The notes: a model not told the origin generated them from the sequence alone. DNA of 64,000 nucleotides from Funiculus sociatus GB2-C1 (GCF_039962115.1 NZ_JAMPKJ010000018.1:1-64000), one strand, 5' to 3'; positions 9,550-18,819 are shown, numbered from the stretch's first letter. Numbers and translations are program-made.

Positions 9550-9777
9550 CGATTTTGGATTTTAGATTTTGGATTTTGATTGAATCTAAAATCAGTAGTG
9601 CTTCGTGCCTATACTATGGCATTGGCAGCAAAGGAAGTTCAAGCTTTGCAAGATCTAAAATTTTGTCGATTTTGGATTTTGGATTTTGGATTGAATCTAA
9701 AATCAATAGTGCTTCGTGCCTATACAATGCCATTGGCAGCAAAGGAAGTTCGACCTTTGCAAAATCTAAAATTTTGA
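9550..9777 (+). repeat. Tandem ~111-bp duplication with GATTTTGG microrepeats
   Basis: Two copies, about 9550-9666 and 9667-9777, share a block running from ttgaatctaaaatca through the common gcttcgtgcctata and ggcagcaaaggaagtt segments to atctaaaattttg. The shared block has a 111-base period; the copies differ at a few bases and in the number of 6-7-base attttgg units at the left. Open frames cross both copies only because of the repeat. The block sits directly before the FKBP gene and may carry its leader. Confidence 0.85.
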
Positions 9778-9803
9778 AGTCTTAAAGGTATGGAGGAAAC
9801 ATT

Positions 9804-10349
9804 TTGAGAGAGATTTTAATCAGCGTCGGGGTCATGTTTGCCTGCGTGTTGGTGATAATATTGGCTCAAGTTAGCAACTCTCCACAAGAGGCGATCGCTT
9901 CCGAGCTAAATTACTCCTCACCTACAGTTACACAAACCCCAAGCAATAACCCAGATGTTGACAGTACAAGGCTTATTACGATGAATACCAACCCAGAAAG
10001 TGACGAGAAGGTTACGACAACGCCCTCTGGCCTCAAGTATACGGAGTTAAAAGAAGGCGACGGTGCGACTCCAAAAACTGGTCAGACAGTCGTAGTGCAT
10101 TATACTGGCACTTTAGAGGATGGCACGAAGTTTGATAGTTCGCGCGATCGCAATCAACCCTTCTCCTTCAAACTCGGTGTCGGCCAGGTAATCAAAGGCT
10201 GGGATGAAGGACTCAGTACCATGAAAGTCGGTAGTCGTCGCCAGTTAATTATTCCCCCAGAATTGGGTTATGGATCTCGCGGTGCAGGTGGCGTGATTCC
10301 TCCCAATGCTACGCTGATTTTCGATGTAGAACTGCTAAAAATTAGCTAA
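9804..10349 (+). CDS. FKBP-type peptidyl-prolyl cis-trans isomerase, exported
   Basis: Accelerates proline isomerisation during folding, probably in the periplasm or thylakoid lumen. Residues 1-35 form a signal peptide or anchor ([16 protein letters not shown]). Residues 36-75 are a Ser/Thr/Pro-rich linker. The FKBP domain starts at [16 protein letters not shown] and includes [29 protein letters not shown], and [18 protein letters not shown], so the active-site aromatic and acidic residues are present. The start is TTG behind a good ribosome-binding site (ggaggaa). A clear terminator follows 13 bases after the stop. Confidence 0.93.
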   Translation: MREILISVGVMFACVLVIILAQVSNSPQEAIASELNYSSPTVTQTPSNNPDVDSTRLITMNTNPESDEKVTTTPSGLKYTELKEGDGATPKTGQTVVVHYTGTLEDGTKFDSSRDRNQPFSFKLGVGQVIKGWDEGLSTMKVGSRRQLIIPPELGYGSRGAGGVIPPNATLIFDVELLKIS

Positions 10350-10362
10350 ATAAATCTGACGG

Positions 10363-10392
10363 AACCCGGTTTCAAAGTAAACCGGGTTTTTG
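10363..10392 (+). terminator. Rho-independent terminator after the FKBP gene
   Basis: aacccggttt (10363-10372) pairs perfectly with aaaccgggtt (10379-10388) across a 6-base loop, and is followed by tttgctttg. Placed between the FKBP stop and the convergent end of dnaB. Confidence 0.85.
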
Positions 10393-10416
10393 CTTTGTAT
10401 ATACCAATTTATTGAA

Positions 10417-11769
10417 TCATCCCCGATTAGAAGAGGCGAGATTTCGGAAGCGGGTAAATTGCGGATCAAATAATAACTTGATGGTTCCCGTCGGGCCATT
10501 TCGATGTTTAGAAATAATTACCTCAGCAATACCTCGATCTGGTGTATCGGGTTGGTAATACTCTTCGCGATATAACATCATAATTAAATCCGCGTCCTGT
10601 TCGATCGACCCCGATTCTCTTAAATCAGACATCATTGGGCGTTTATTATTACGAGCTTCCACACCTCGACTCAGCTGGGATAAAGCGATAATTGGGACGC
10701 TGAGTTCGCGAGCTAAACCTTTGAGACTTCGGGTAATTTTTGACAGCTCTTGCACCCGATTGTCGCCGCCGCCTTCCATCAATTGCAAGTAATCCAGCAG
10801 AATTAATCCCAACTCGCCACGCTGTTCTGCTTGAAGACGACGAGCTTGCGATCGCATCTGCATCACAGTCATATTCGGCGTATCATCAATAAAAATTGGT
10901 ATCTCCGAAAGAGTGCCAAGGGCGCGACTCAAAGGTTCCCACTCAATTTGTGCAACTCGCCCAGCCCGCAAATGGTTACTTTCAATCTTAGCCTCACTAG
11001 CAAGCATCCGCTGCACCAGCTGTTCTTTCGACATTTCCAAGCTAAAAACAGCTACTGGCAACTTATGAAACTCAGCAATATTGCGAGCAATATTGAGGCA
11101 GATAGCTGTTTTTCCCATTGACGGTCTACCCGCCACGATAATCAGATCGGAACGCTGAAAGCCGCCAGTCATCGCGTCGAGGTCATAAAAGCCACAGGTA
11201 AGACCGGGTAGCGCTAGATCCTGATGGCGAGTTTCAATATCCTGAAATGTATTTATCAGCGTGTCGGAAATAGGAACCAGACCCTGCTGAGGACGATCTT
11301 GAGTCAGGCTGAAAACTTTCTGTTCCGCCTGGTCGAGGATAATTTCCAACTCCGTAGCCGTCTCGTAACCCAACTGAGCAATCTCGCCGCCTGCTTGGAT
11401 TAACTTACGGCGCAGGTACTTATCTATCACCAGCGCCGCGTACTGGTCGATGTTGACGGCTGAAACCGTGCGATCCACCAGTTGAGCTAACTTTGTTTGT
11501 CCGCCAACCTTCTCCAGCAAGCCTCTGTCATACAGCCAACTGGTAACGCTCATTAAGTCGGTCGGTTTACCTTGGCTGTGGAGGGTAAGGGCGGATCGGT
11601 AAATCTCTTTGTGAGCGATGAGAGAAAACGCCTCTGGCACAAGTAAGTCAGTTACTCGACCGATGGCTTCTGGGTCTAGCAAAATGCCCCCCAAGATGCT
11701 TTCTTCAGCGTCGAGGTTTTGGGGTGGAAGGCGATCGCTTGAAGAATGAAAATTCAGTTCGTGAGCCAT
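10417..11769 (-). CDS. dnaB: Replicative DNA helicase DnaB
   Basis: Hexameric 5'-3' helicase at the replication fork. The N-terminal domain begins LPPQNLDAEESILGGILLDPEAI. The RecA-like core has Walker A GRPSMGKTA near residue 215, SLEMSKEQLVQRML, the Walker B region LGLILLDYLQLM and SDLRESGSIEQDADLIMML. The 450-residue length is normal, and there is no intein, although cyanobacterial dnaB genes often carry one. rplI lies upstream on the same strand, the common rplI-dnaB order, but they are separated by about 167 bases containing two hairpins. Confidence 0.97.
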   Translation of the reverse strand: MAHELNFHSSSDRLPPQNLDAEESILGGILLDPEAIGRVTDLLVPEAFSLIAHKEIYRSALTLHSQGKPTDLMSVTSWLYDRGLLEKVGGQTKLAQLVDRTVSAVNIDQYAALVIDKYLRRKLIQAGGEIAQLGYETATELEIILDQAEQKVFSLTQDRPQQGLVPISDTLINTFQDIETRHQDLALPGLTCGFYDLDAMTGGFQRSDLIIVAGRPSMGKTAICLNIARNIAEFHKLPVAVFSLEMSKEQLVQRMLASEAKIESNHLRAGRVAQIEWEPLSRALGTLSEIPIFIDDTPNMTVMQMRSQARRLQAEQRGELGLILLDYLQLMEGGGDNRVQELSKITRSLKGLARELSVPIIALSQLSRGVEARNNKRPMMSDLRESGSIEQDADLIMMLYREEYYQPDTPDRGIAEVIISKHRNGPTGTIKLLFDPQFTRFRNLASSNRG

Positions 11770-11812
11770 AACAGAGGTCGTTTTAACAAGGAGCCGCCAC
11801 GACTATGATAAT

Positions 11813-11858
11813 GGGGGTTGAGTAGTCGCTGCGATCCGACACCCAACCCCCTTTTTTT
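11813..11858 (+). terminator. Strong hairpin with T tract, plus-strand orientation, between rplI and dnaB
   Basis: gggggttgagt (11813-11823) pairs with acccaaccccc (11841-11851) with one mismatch, and inside it gtcg pairs with cgac. Seven Ts follow at 11852-11858. Read on the plus strand this is a textbook terminator, yet both neighbours are on the minus strand. In the minus-strand transcript it would be a hairpin in the dnaB leader with no U tract. Confidence 0.6.
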
Positions 11859-11891
11859 GACTGAAAAAACTGCTTCTACCCACGCGGAAAC

Positions 11892-11930
11892 TGTAGAGAC
11901 GTTGTATGCAACGTCTTCAACGTCTCTGCA
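11892..11930. repeat. Dispersed palindromic repeat (GTAGAGACGTTG type)
   Basis: tgtagagacgttg and caacgtctctgca flank an inner perfect hairpin agacgttg-tatg-caacgtct. This gtagagacgtt...aacgtctc sequence is a familiar dispersed palindrome in filamentous cyanobacteria. It lies 7 bases after the rplI stop and could act as an mRNA end or stabiliser. Confidence 0.6.
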
Positions 11931-11936
11931 CTACGC

Positions 11937-12395
11937 TTAGCTAGCCACAACCTGAATTTGTACAACCGCTGTGATTTCCGGGTGTAATTTTATTTCTGCC
12001 TTGTAGGTGCCAGTCTCTCCGATATCGGGGAGGCTGATATTCCGCCGATCGACTTCCTTACCAGTGGCTTGTTGGATGGCTGTTGCCACTTCTGGAGCCG
12101 TGACAGTACCAAAGATGGCATTTTCTTCACCTACCTGCTTAGCAATGGTGAAGCTGCCCACAGCCTCTATAGCAGTCTTCAGCTCTGTAGCTACCTGCTT
12201 CTCTTCCAAAAGGCGCTGCCGCTCTTTTTCTCTACGCCGTTCGACTTGCTTGAGCAAGCCGGGAGTGGCAGGAACTCCCATTTTTTGGGGAATTAGGTAA
12301 TTGCGAGCATAACCGGGAGCGACTTCTACTAAATCGCCAGATTTTCCCAGTTTGCTGACATCTTGATTCAAAACTAATTGCACACGTTTCGCCAT
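11937..12395 (-). CDS. rplI: 50S ribosomal protein L9
   Basis: Structural protein of the large subunit, bound to 23S rRNA near the L1 stalk. The N-terminal domain [20 protein letters not shown] with [13 protein letters not shown] is diagnostic. A long connecting helix ([20 protein letters not shown]) follows, then the C-terminal domain ([16 protein letters not shown]). The 152-residue length is normal. Confidence 0.97.
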   Translation of the reverse strand: MAKRVQLVLNQDVSKLGKSGDLVEVAPGYARNYLIPQKMGVPATPGLLKQVERRREKERQRLLEEKQVATELKTAIEAVGSFTIAKQVGEENAIFGTVTAPEVATAIQQATGKEVDRRNISLPDIGETGTYKAEIKLHPEITAVVQIQVVAS

Positions 12396-12488
12396 AGTCT
12401 TTTTTCTGCTACAGACAACAGAAGGAGTAATGATAAGCTAGAACACTCCATCTTACAAAAAGATAGTGAGCGATCGCAATCTTTTAAT

Positions 12489-13262
12489 CTAAAACCGATC
12501 CTTCATCCCGCGCAGCCTGGCAAAAGTCTGCACAGGGTCTAGACTTTTCACTGCTGATTGCAGCACAGGAGCGTCCCAGCGCAAAAATGGATTAGTGCGC
12601 TTTTCTATGCCAAGTTGGGATGGCACTGTCGCCTCAGAACGGCTACGGGCAGCTTTTACTTGAGTCCACCGGGCTTGCAACTCTGGGTTATCGCCATCTA
12701 CAGTTAAGGCAAATTCAAGATTTTTCAGGGTGTATTCATGGGCGCACCAAACTCGCGTGTTATCAGGTAAAGCCCGCAATTTGCCCAAGCTAGACACCAT
12801 CTGCGTTGGCGTGCCTTCAAACAGTCTGCCACAGCCTCCAGCAAAAAGGGTGTCGCCAGAGAATAATTCTCCCGGCTCTTCGGTTGTTGTTGGGGGAAAG
12901 TAGTAGGCGATGTGGGCGCGGGTATGCCCCGGAACAAAGAAAACTTCGCCGACTCTACCAGCAAATTCTACCCGTGAGCCTTCCTGTAAAAACACCTCTT
13001 GCCCCGGAATTCTACCTTTGTCCTCAGCACCTCCATACACGCAGACACCAGAAAAATGCTGCAAAAGCTGCTGGTTTCCGCCCACATGATCGCTATGATG
13101 GTGAGTATTAAAAATCGCTACCAACTCAGTGTCAATTTCTTCGAGGTGCCGCAGCACAGGCTGCGCTTGGGCTGGGTCTACCACTGCTGCTATTTTCTGA
13201 ATCGGATCGTGCAGCAAAAAAATGTAGTTGTCCGAAAGTGCCGGAATTCGTTGAACCTGCAT
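12489..13262 (-). CDS. gloB: Hydroxyacylglutathione hydrolase (glyoxalase II)
   Basis: Hydrolyses S-lactoylglutathione to lactate and glutathione, the second step of methylglyoxal detoxification. It is a metallo-beta-lactamase fold enzyme: the metal motif THHHSDH is at residues 53-59, followed by [31 protein letters not shown] and [11 protein letters not shown], the glyoxalase-II-specific C-terminal signature. 257 residues is the usual length. All metal ligands are seen. Confidence 0.95.
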   Translation of the reverse strand: MQVQRIPALSDNYIFLLHDPIQKIAAVVDPAQAQPVLRHLEEIDTELVAIFNTHHHSDHVGGNQQLLQHFSGVCVYGGAEDKGRIPGQEVFLQEGSRVEFAGRVGEVFFVPGHTRAHIAYYFPPTTTEEPGELFSGDTLFAGGCGRLFEGTPTQMVSSLGKLRALPDNTRVWCAHEYTLKNLEFALTVDGDNPELQARWTQVKAARSRSEATVPSQLGIEKRTNPFLRWDAPVLQSAVKSLDPVQTFARLRGMKDRF

Positions 13263-13429
13263 TCAACACTCCTCTTGATGAGCAATTATCCCATCCTGGC
13301 ATAAAATTTATTATTTCTTTACATTATTCTTGCAGTAACTTTAGCTAAATGCCAACCAATATGAGGCAGATAGTCTTAAATAGACAATAAAGCGCTAAAT
13401 TGCCTTAAACCAGGAGTGACCAACCACCT

Positions 13430-13636
13430 ATGGCATGGACACGAGATCGTCAGCCAAAAGAGCAAATTCAGCACATGGTAGATCGCATCCTTTCATCTGG
13501 TCAACTCAGCCTCAACGAGCATCTTCAGCTGACAACTGCTATCCTCTCTGATTACAATGTTACCGACGGAGAACGTCGCCAAATTAATCGTATATTTGAC
13601 GAAATTCAGACAGGTCATCTAAAGTTTGTGGGCTAG
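13430..13636 (+). CDS. Small conserved cyanobacterial protein, 68 aa
   Basis: A charged helical protein with the segments QIQHMVDRILSSGQLS, LNEHLQLTTAILSDY and ERRQINRIFDEIQTG. I recognise it only as a type of short conserved hypothetical in cyanobacteria; no motif suggests a reaction. aggag precedes the ATG at a slightly long distance. The gene is single, followed by a hairpin. Confidence 0.75.
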   Translation: MAWTRDRQPKEQIQHMVDRILSSGQLSLNEHLQLTTAILSDYNVTDGERRQINRIFDEIQTGHLKFVG

Positions 13637-13660
13637 ACCTTCTTCAATCCTTTTCTTAGC

Positions 13661-13703
13661 AGCAGGGGATGAGGAAAAGACAACTAACCCCTGCTGGGTT
13701 GAT
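13661..13703 (+). terminator. Hairpin after the 68-aa gene
   Basis: agcagggg (13661-13668) pairs with cccctgct (13688-13695) across a 19-base loop, then gggttgatttcttt. Moderate, with a loose T-rich tail. Confidence 0.5.
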
Positions 13704-13878
13704 TTCTTTACGCTTGGCTCTTTCTGCCGTACACCCAATCCTACTTTTATGTTGATGTTCTAAATTCACTGATTATACTAATAAAGAATGAAGTCGGTTT
13801 CTAGAAAGCATTAACTTAGTTAGTTTTAACTAAACTGTACTATTACTATGTTCAACTATCTAAAATAACTTAAAATTT

Positions 13879-15090
13879 GTGGATTTACAGCAAGACAAAA
13901 AATTAAAGATTTCATTAGTTGTTAGCGACCTATCCGCTAGTGGGGCAGGAAGGTGGGGGGGGGCAGTCCGCACATTTTTGCTGTATGAAGCCTTAAAGAA
14001 ACTGAACCATGAAGTAAAAATTTTTGGCTTTGTTTTCGGTGATGAATCACCAGAAGTTTCTCAATCAAAGATTCCAATTGTTGCCATTCCATGCGCCTAT
14101 CACTCAGGCTTTATAAAAGCTGCTCAAAAACTTATCAAACAAATTGATGGAGATATTATATACGCCGTAAAGCTGAAACCTACAAGCTTTGGATTATCTA
14201 TCATCAAAAAGCTAACAGCTCGTCGTCCTGTTATTTTAGATATAGATGACTGGGAACTCAGTTGGCATGGCGGCGAACAATGGAAATATCGTCCCGGTTT
14301 AAAGCAATTTTATAGAGATACTTTGAAGCGTGATGGGGCATTAAGATATCCAGATCACCCTCTTTATTTAAAGTGGTTAGAAAGCTTGGTATTTTATGCA
14401 GATACCATTACATTACACACTCAATTCTTGAAAGAACGCTTTGGAGGTGTGTATTTACCGAATGGTAAAGATACTACTCTTTTCGATCCCAGCCAATTCG
14501 ATTCCGAGGCAAGTAGAATCCGTTATGGCCTCGCAGGCTACCGTATTTTAATGTTTCCTGGAGCGCCACGACCGTACAAAGGTCTTGAAGATGTCTTAGC
14601 GGCACTAGATGTGTTGAATCAGCCAGACCTTAGACTTGTAATTGTTGGGGGAAGTCCATACGATGCCTACGATAATCAATTGATGCAACAGTGGGGGCGT
14701 TGGATTATCAAACTACCAAAATACCCAGTTTTAGAAATGCCTGCTGTGGTAGCCGCCGCCCATATTGTGGTTGTTCCCCAACGAGATACCCCTGCCGCGC
14801 AGGCTCAGTTCCCGCTCAAACTAACAGATGGGATGGCAATGGCAAAGCCAATTCTGTCTACTTACGTTGGCGATATTCCAGAGATTTTAGGCGGCACAGG
14901 TTATCTAGTTACTCCAGAATCTCCGGAAGAAATTGCTGAAAAAATCCAATGGATATTCGAGCATTTAGATGAAGCAAATCAGCAGGGCATGAAAGCGAGG
15001 GAAAGATGTATAAATTACTATAGCACTGATACAATGGCAGCTATACTATCTGATGTGATTAAAAACTTGCAACTAGCTGGAAAAGTTTAA
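13879..15090 (+). CDS. GT4-family glycosyltransferase
   Basis: A GT-B fold retaining enzyme, likely adding a sugar to a surface glycan. N-terminal half: SLVVSDLSASGAGRWGGAVR, then VILDIDDWELSWHG. C-terminal nucleotide-sugar domain: MFPGAPRPYKGLEDVLAAL, LRLVIVGGSP, and QFPLKLTDGMAMAKPILST, a variant of the E-x7-E motif with Asp at the second acidic position, then DIPEILGGTGYLVTP. 403 residues. The start is GTG, with no strong ribosome-binding site, after an A/T-rich 240-base leader. It opens the glycan block. A broken copy of its own 3' end follows directly. Donor and acceptor cannot be told. Confidence 0.9.
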   Translation: MDLQQDKKLKISLVVSDLSASGAGRWGGAVRTFLLYEALKKLNHEVKIFGFVFGDESPEVSQSKIPIVAIPCAYHSGFIKAAQKLIKQIDGDIIYAVKLKPTSFGLSIIKKLTARRPVILDIDDWELSWHGGEQWKYRPGLKQFYRDTLKRDGALRYPDHPLYLKWLESLVFYADTITLHTQFLKERFGGVYLPNGKDTTLFDPSQFDSEASRIRYGLAGYRILMFPGAPRPYKGLEDVLAALDVLNQPDLRLVIVGGSPYDAYDNQLMQQWGRWIIKLPKYPVLEMPAVVAAAHIVVVPQRDTPAAQAQFPLKLTDGMAMAKPILSTYVGDIPEILGGTGYLVTPESPEEIAEKIQWIFEHLDEANQQGMKARERCINYYSTDTMAAILSDVIKNLQLAGKV

Positions 15091-15102
15091 ATTATTAATC
15101 AA

Positions 15103-15340
15103 GTGAGGCTTAAACCTGTTTTAGCTACACGAGTTGGAGATATTGCAGAAATTTTAGGTGGAACTGGTTATCTTGTCGAGCCGAGTTGCCCGAACCAAAT
15201 CGTCGAAAAGATCCAATGGATGTTCCACTATTTAGAAGAAGCTCAGGAGCAAGGAAAACGGGCAAGAGTAAAGATGTGTAGAATCTTACAGTATTGGTGC
15301 AATGGCAAGTATACTCTCACAGGTAATTGCCAATTTATAG
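15103..15340 (+). pseudogene. Frameshifted duplicate of the 3' end of the preceding GT4 gene
   Basis: From 15103 the frame reads KPVLATRVGDIAEILGG then TGYLVEP, matching KPILSTYVGDIPEILGG and TGYLVTP in the gene just upstream. Near 15270 the match moves to the +1 frame: RCVESYSIGAMASILSQVIA, ending in TAG at 15338-15340, aligns with RCINYYSTDTMAAILSDVIK. So one inserted base separates two halves of a GT4 C-terminus. No N-terminal domain precedes it. The most likely history is a duplication or recombination between GT4 genes that left about 80 codons, then decayed. Confidence 0.85.
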
Positions 15341-15480
15341 TCACTAAAGCTTGTTGAGTGTAAAAAGAACATCTGAATATACTTAACAATAATTTACAAA
15401 TTTGGGTTTTGGTCAGACGGTTAGAGAATAAATCAAGTGTCTCTTTTGATTACCAGTAACTTTGTAGCAGGAAGGGCTGT

Positions 15481-17493
15481 ATGTCTTCAAGTAAGCTACT
15501 CTTAAAATTTGCTCGCCGATATCCTGCTTGGATTGTCCTAACAATTATTTTGGGCTTTTCTGGGGGATTATTTAACGGGGTGAGTACAGCCCTAATTGCA
15601 CCTATAATTTTAAATTTTTTAGGTGAACAAATAGATTTAAAGAGTGGCCCGCCGATTCTTAAGTTTATTATGTCGCCCTTTGATGGAGTTCCTAGCGACT
15701 ATCGGCTGATAGTAATGGCAGGGGCTATTGTGCTAATCATTGTTTTGAAGAACCTTGCGACCTATGCTAGTTCGTTAGTATCGAGTTCTCTGTCGCGGGC
15801 CCTCACCTCCGATCTCCGCGAAGCAGGAGTGCAGATGTTGCTAGAGGTGGACTTAGATTTTTACTCCCAGGCAAAAGTCGGCGATCTGATTAATCGTTTG
15901 GGTGGAGAAGTCAGTCGGGCTGCTGGGGCAATTAGCACCGCGCTCAAATTGGTGATAACCGTAATTACGGTGTTGGTGTTTGTGGCTTTGCTGCTAGCTA
16001 TCTCCTGGCAACTGACGTTGGCTTCAACAGTTTTGCTGGCTGTAGTTGCGGTAGTCAATCAATACTCGATTTCCCGTGCTAAGTATTTTGGCAAGCAGCT
16101 CTCAGAGATGTCTAAAAGTTATTCTATCTCTTTACTAGAAGCACTTAGTGGGATTCGACTGGTTAAGGCAACAGGGAACGAACCCAGAGAGTATCAAAGA
16201 ATTCATGACTTAATTCGTGCTCGCGAAAAAGCTGATTTCCAATCTCAGGCAAACTCGGCGGCTATTGGCCCAGTTAGCGAGGTTACTGGTATTGTTGGTT
16301 TGATTGCGATCGTCTTTCTTGGGCGGACTTTCTTTGCTAATGAGATTGAATCCCTTTCGGCAGTGCTACTGACTTACTTATTGTTGCTTTTCCGGTTACT
16401 GCCCTTTATTACACAGTTAAATAGCGCACGGGGAGCTTTAGCCAATAGCGCTGCTAGTGTAGAGATAGCTAATGACTTCTTGCGCCGAGATAATAAGCCG
16501 TTCATGGGCAACGGTTCTGTAACTTACAAACCTTTGCAAGAAGGGATTCATTTCAATCAGATATCTTTTGGCTACCCTAGTCAGGCGGATATGGTACTAA
16601 AGGATGTTGATTTGTACCAGCCAAAGGGAACAACTTTGGCTTTGGTAGGGTCATCGGGTGCTGGGAAGTCAACTTTGGCTGACCTTTTACCGCGATTTTA
16701 TGACCCGACGATAGGGAGCATAACTATAGACGGAACTGACTTGCGTGAGTTCGACGTCAAGACTCTCCGAAGGGAAATGGGGATTGTTAGCCAGGATACG
16801 TTTCTGTTCAATACCACGGTTCGCAATAATATTGCTTATGCCCGACCAGATGCCACGGACGAAGAAGTTACCGCCGCAGCGAAACGAGCAAATGCTTATG
16901 AATTTATTATGGGATTGCCAAAAGGATTTGATACTCTCATAGGCGATCGCGGTGTTCTGCTCTCTGGAGGTCAACGCCAACGCCTTGCGATCGCTCGCGC
17001 TCTAGTGCAAGACCCAGATATCTTAATTCTTGATGAAGCAACAAGTGCGTTAGATACTGTTTCTGAACGCCTTGTACAAGCAGCAATCGAGGAGTTGAGC
17101 CGTTCGCGGACTACGATTGTGATTGCTCACCGCCTATCGACTGTGCAAAAAGCCAATCAAATTGCTGTGCTAGATAAAGGACGTGTCGTGGAAGTGGGGA
17201 CGCATGGAGAGCTTTTAAGTAAAGGCGGCTTCTATGCGCGTCTGTACGAAATGCAATTCTCTCAACAGCCTCAAGGTATATCCACCTACCATGAAGAAAT
17301 CCGTAATCGTCTTTCTTACGAAGCTCGTACCCGCCTTAACTCTATAATTGGTTCCCTGCGCTTACTGGCTGACGAACTAGTAGATACTCCCGAAGAGCAG
17401 AATGAATTACTTGAAGAATCTTATAGCTCAGCCATCAGCATTCTCAATACCATCGAGTTTTTTGAAAATAGCGCTAATCTGCCGCTTAAATAA
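15481..17493 (+). CDS. ABC exporter (fused TMD-NBD) with a HisKA-like C-terminal tail
   Basis: A half-transporter of the type-I exporter class, probably a homodimer in the cytoplasmic membrane exporting a lipid-linked or glycan substrate, given its neighbours. Residues 1-315 hold six TM helices. The NBD spans about 340-585 with Walker A GSSGAGKS (390-397), Q-loop IVSQDTFLFN, signature LSGGQRQR (about 494), Walker B ILILDEATSALD and H-loop IAHRLSTV. Residues 601-670 are extra: RLSYEARTRLNSIIGSLRLL followed by a second helix resembles the paired helices of a HisKA dimerisation domain, with Tyr-Glu-Ala where SHELRTPL would have its His. Good leader (gcaggaagggctgt). It lies between glycosyltransferase genes on the same strand. 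Confidence 0.93.
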   Translation: MSSSKLLLKFARRYPAWIVLTIILGFSGGLFNGVSTALIAPIILNFLGEQIDLKSGPPILKFIMSPFDGVPSDYRLIVMAGAIVLIIVLKNLATYASSLVSSSLSRALTSDLREAGVQMLLEVDLDFYSQAKVGDLINRLGGEVSRAAGAISTALKLVITVITVLVFVALLLAISWQLTLASTVLLAVVAVVNQYSISRAKYFGKQLSEMSKSYSISLLEALSGIRLVKATGNEPREYQRIHDLIRAREKADFQSQANSAAIGPVSEVTGIVGLIAIVFLGRTFFANEIESLSAVLLTYLLLLFRLLPFITQLNSARGALANSAASVEIANDFLRRDNKPFMGNGSVTYKPLQEGIHFNQISFGYPSQADMVLKDVDLYQPKGTTLALVGSSGAGKSTLADLLPRFYDPTIGSITIDGTDLREFDVKTLRREMGIVSQDTFLFNTTVRNNIAYARPDATDEEVTAAAKRANAYEFIMGLPKGFDTLIGDRGVLLSGGQRQRLAIARALVQDPDILILDEATSALDTVSERLVQAAIEELSRSRTTIVIAHRLSTVQKANQIAVLDKGRVVEVGTHGELLSKGGFYARLYEMQFSQQPQGISTYHEEIRNRLSYEARTRLNSIIGSLRLLADELVDTPEEQNELLEESYSSAISILNTIEFFENSANLPLK

Positions 17494-17537
17494 CAATGGC
17501 TTCCCTTTAATTTGAAGGAATAGTTTTTAAAGCGCCC

Positions 17538-18737
17538 ATGACCAAACACTATATATTCTTTACTAGAAATGTATTACCTCAACCGAACGTGGCTAGTTTG
17601 GTTTGGGCGGCTCATTCAGCAAATGCAGCCGCTAATCTAGGTTATTCAGCAGTTTTAGTTTATCCTTCTAAAGATATTAAGGTTCTCAATCCGGTAGATT
17701 TAATTTTTCCCTTTCGTCCTAGAACTCCTGAAAAAACACTGGTTGAATTTTATAATATTCAGGACAAACTGAAAGTTGCTCCCCTGCCCTTACCTTGGCC
17801 CGTTGATCGTTTTGGTGGGAAGTTAACAAGTTCAAGTACTATTATATGTAAATACTACTTTCCAATTCATATCCTGCCTCATACTAAAATTGTGCATACG
17901 AGAGATTGGAACTTTACAAAAGTAGCAATTCAGCATAAAGTTCCGGTGATCTATGAACATCACCACTATGATTCTAAGCAATTTGAACCGGAAATTGTGC
18001 ACAGTCCCTTCTTTCAGGTAGCTGTTACGCTTTCAGAAACAGTTCGGGAAAATATGATTCAACATGGAATGCCATCTGAGAAAATTATTAAGCTTCATAG
18101 TGGTCTTAATAATCTATTTTTAATCAGAAAACCTGAAGAAGCTGAGGCATGGCGTCAAAAACTTCTTGTTGAAGATCGTCACCATATAGTTGTTTATTCT
18201 GGAGGTTTATACCCGTTTAAGGGAGTTGATTTGCTCATTGATGTTGCTGAAAAATTGCCCCAAATTCAGTTTGCGCTTGCTGGCGGCACTGAACCACAGG
18301 TACAAGCCTATCAGCAGATGGCTAGAAAGAAACAGGTTAATAATGTTACCTTTCTCGGCTATCTACCCCAAAATCAGCTTGCTAGTTTACTTCAAGCAGC
18401 TGATATCTTAGCTCACCCTCATCGTTTTACTGAGGCTGCAACTTTTACATCTCCCCTGAAATTCTTTGACTACATAGCATCTGGCACCCCGATTGCTGCA
18501 ACTGAAATTCCACCTTTAATAGAATTCAAATCTTCTAATATTATTGCTGGCTGGTGTGAACCAGATAACCCACTCAAATTTGCCGAATGTCTTAAGCAAG
18601 TTCTGGAAACCTATCCAAGACGTACAGAAGGGTATACAAAAAATATTGAATTTGCCCATCAGTTTTCCTGTGAGAATAGAATTGCCAAAATAATGAATTA
18701 TGTTGATGATTCTATGCGTCCCCTTTTATTTGCTTAA
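17538..18737 (+). CDS. GT4-family glycosyltransferase
   Basis: 399 residues with the GT4 C-terminal domain: VVYSGGLYPFKGVDLLIDVA, FALAGGTEPQVQAY, NNVTFLGYLPQNQLASLLQA and FTSPLKFFDYIASGTPIAAT, where the usual E-x7-E first Glu is replaced. The N-terminal half has IYEHHHYDSKQFEPEI and VTLSETVRENMIQHGMPSEK. It sits 44 bases after the ABC exporter in the same direction, so co-transcription is plausible. Donor and product are unknown. Confidence 0.88.
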   Translation: MTKHYIFFTRNVLPQPNVASLVWAAHSANAAANLGYSAVLVYPSKDIKVLNPVDLIFPFRPRTPEKTLVEFYNIQDKLKVAPLPLPWPVDRFGGKLTSSSTIICKYYFPIHILPHTKIVHTRDWNFTKVAIQHKVPVIYEHHHYDSKQFEPEIVHSPFFQVAVTLSETVRENMIQHGMPSEKIIKLHSGLNNLFLIRKPEEAEAWRQKLLVEDRHHIVVYSGGLYPFKGVDLLIDVAEKLPQIQFALAGGTEPQVQAYQQMARKKQVNNVTFLGYLPQNQLASLLQAADILAHPHRFTEAATFTSPLKFFDYIASGTPIAATEIPPLIEFKSSNIIAGWCEPDNPLKFAECLKQVLETYPRRTEGYTKNIEFAHQFSCENRIAKIMNYVDDSMRPLLFA

Positions 18738-18819
18738 CTTCCTAAAGGGAAATATAGTAGGAAAGTGCCACCTGTAAGTTTTGCGAAATTCATAGCTAAA
18801 TAGTTAATCGAGTTGAGAT

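Noticed and set aside
9555-9785. Two overlapping ORFs across the tandem repeat before the FKBP gene
   Set aside because: They arise because the repeat unit is free of stops; the peptides are low-complexity and repeat themselves, with no ribosome-binding site.
17281-17493. A functional histidine-kinase domain on the ABC exporter
   Set aside because: The phospho-acceptor His is absent and no ATPase domain of the HATPase type follows; only a degenerate dimerisation-like hairpin is claimed.
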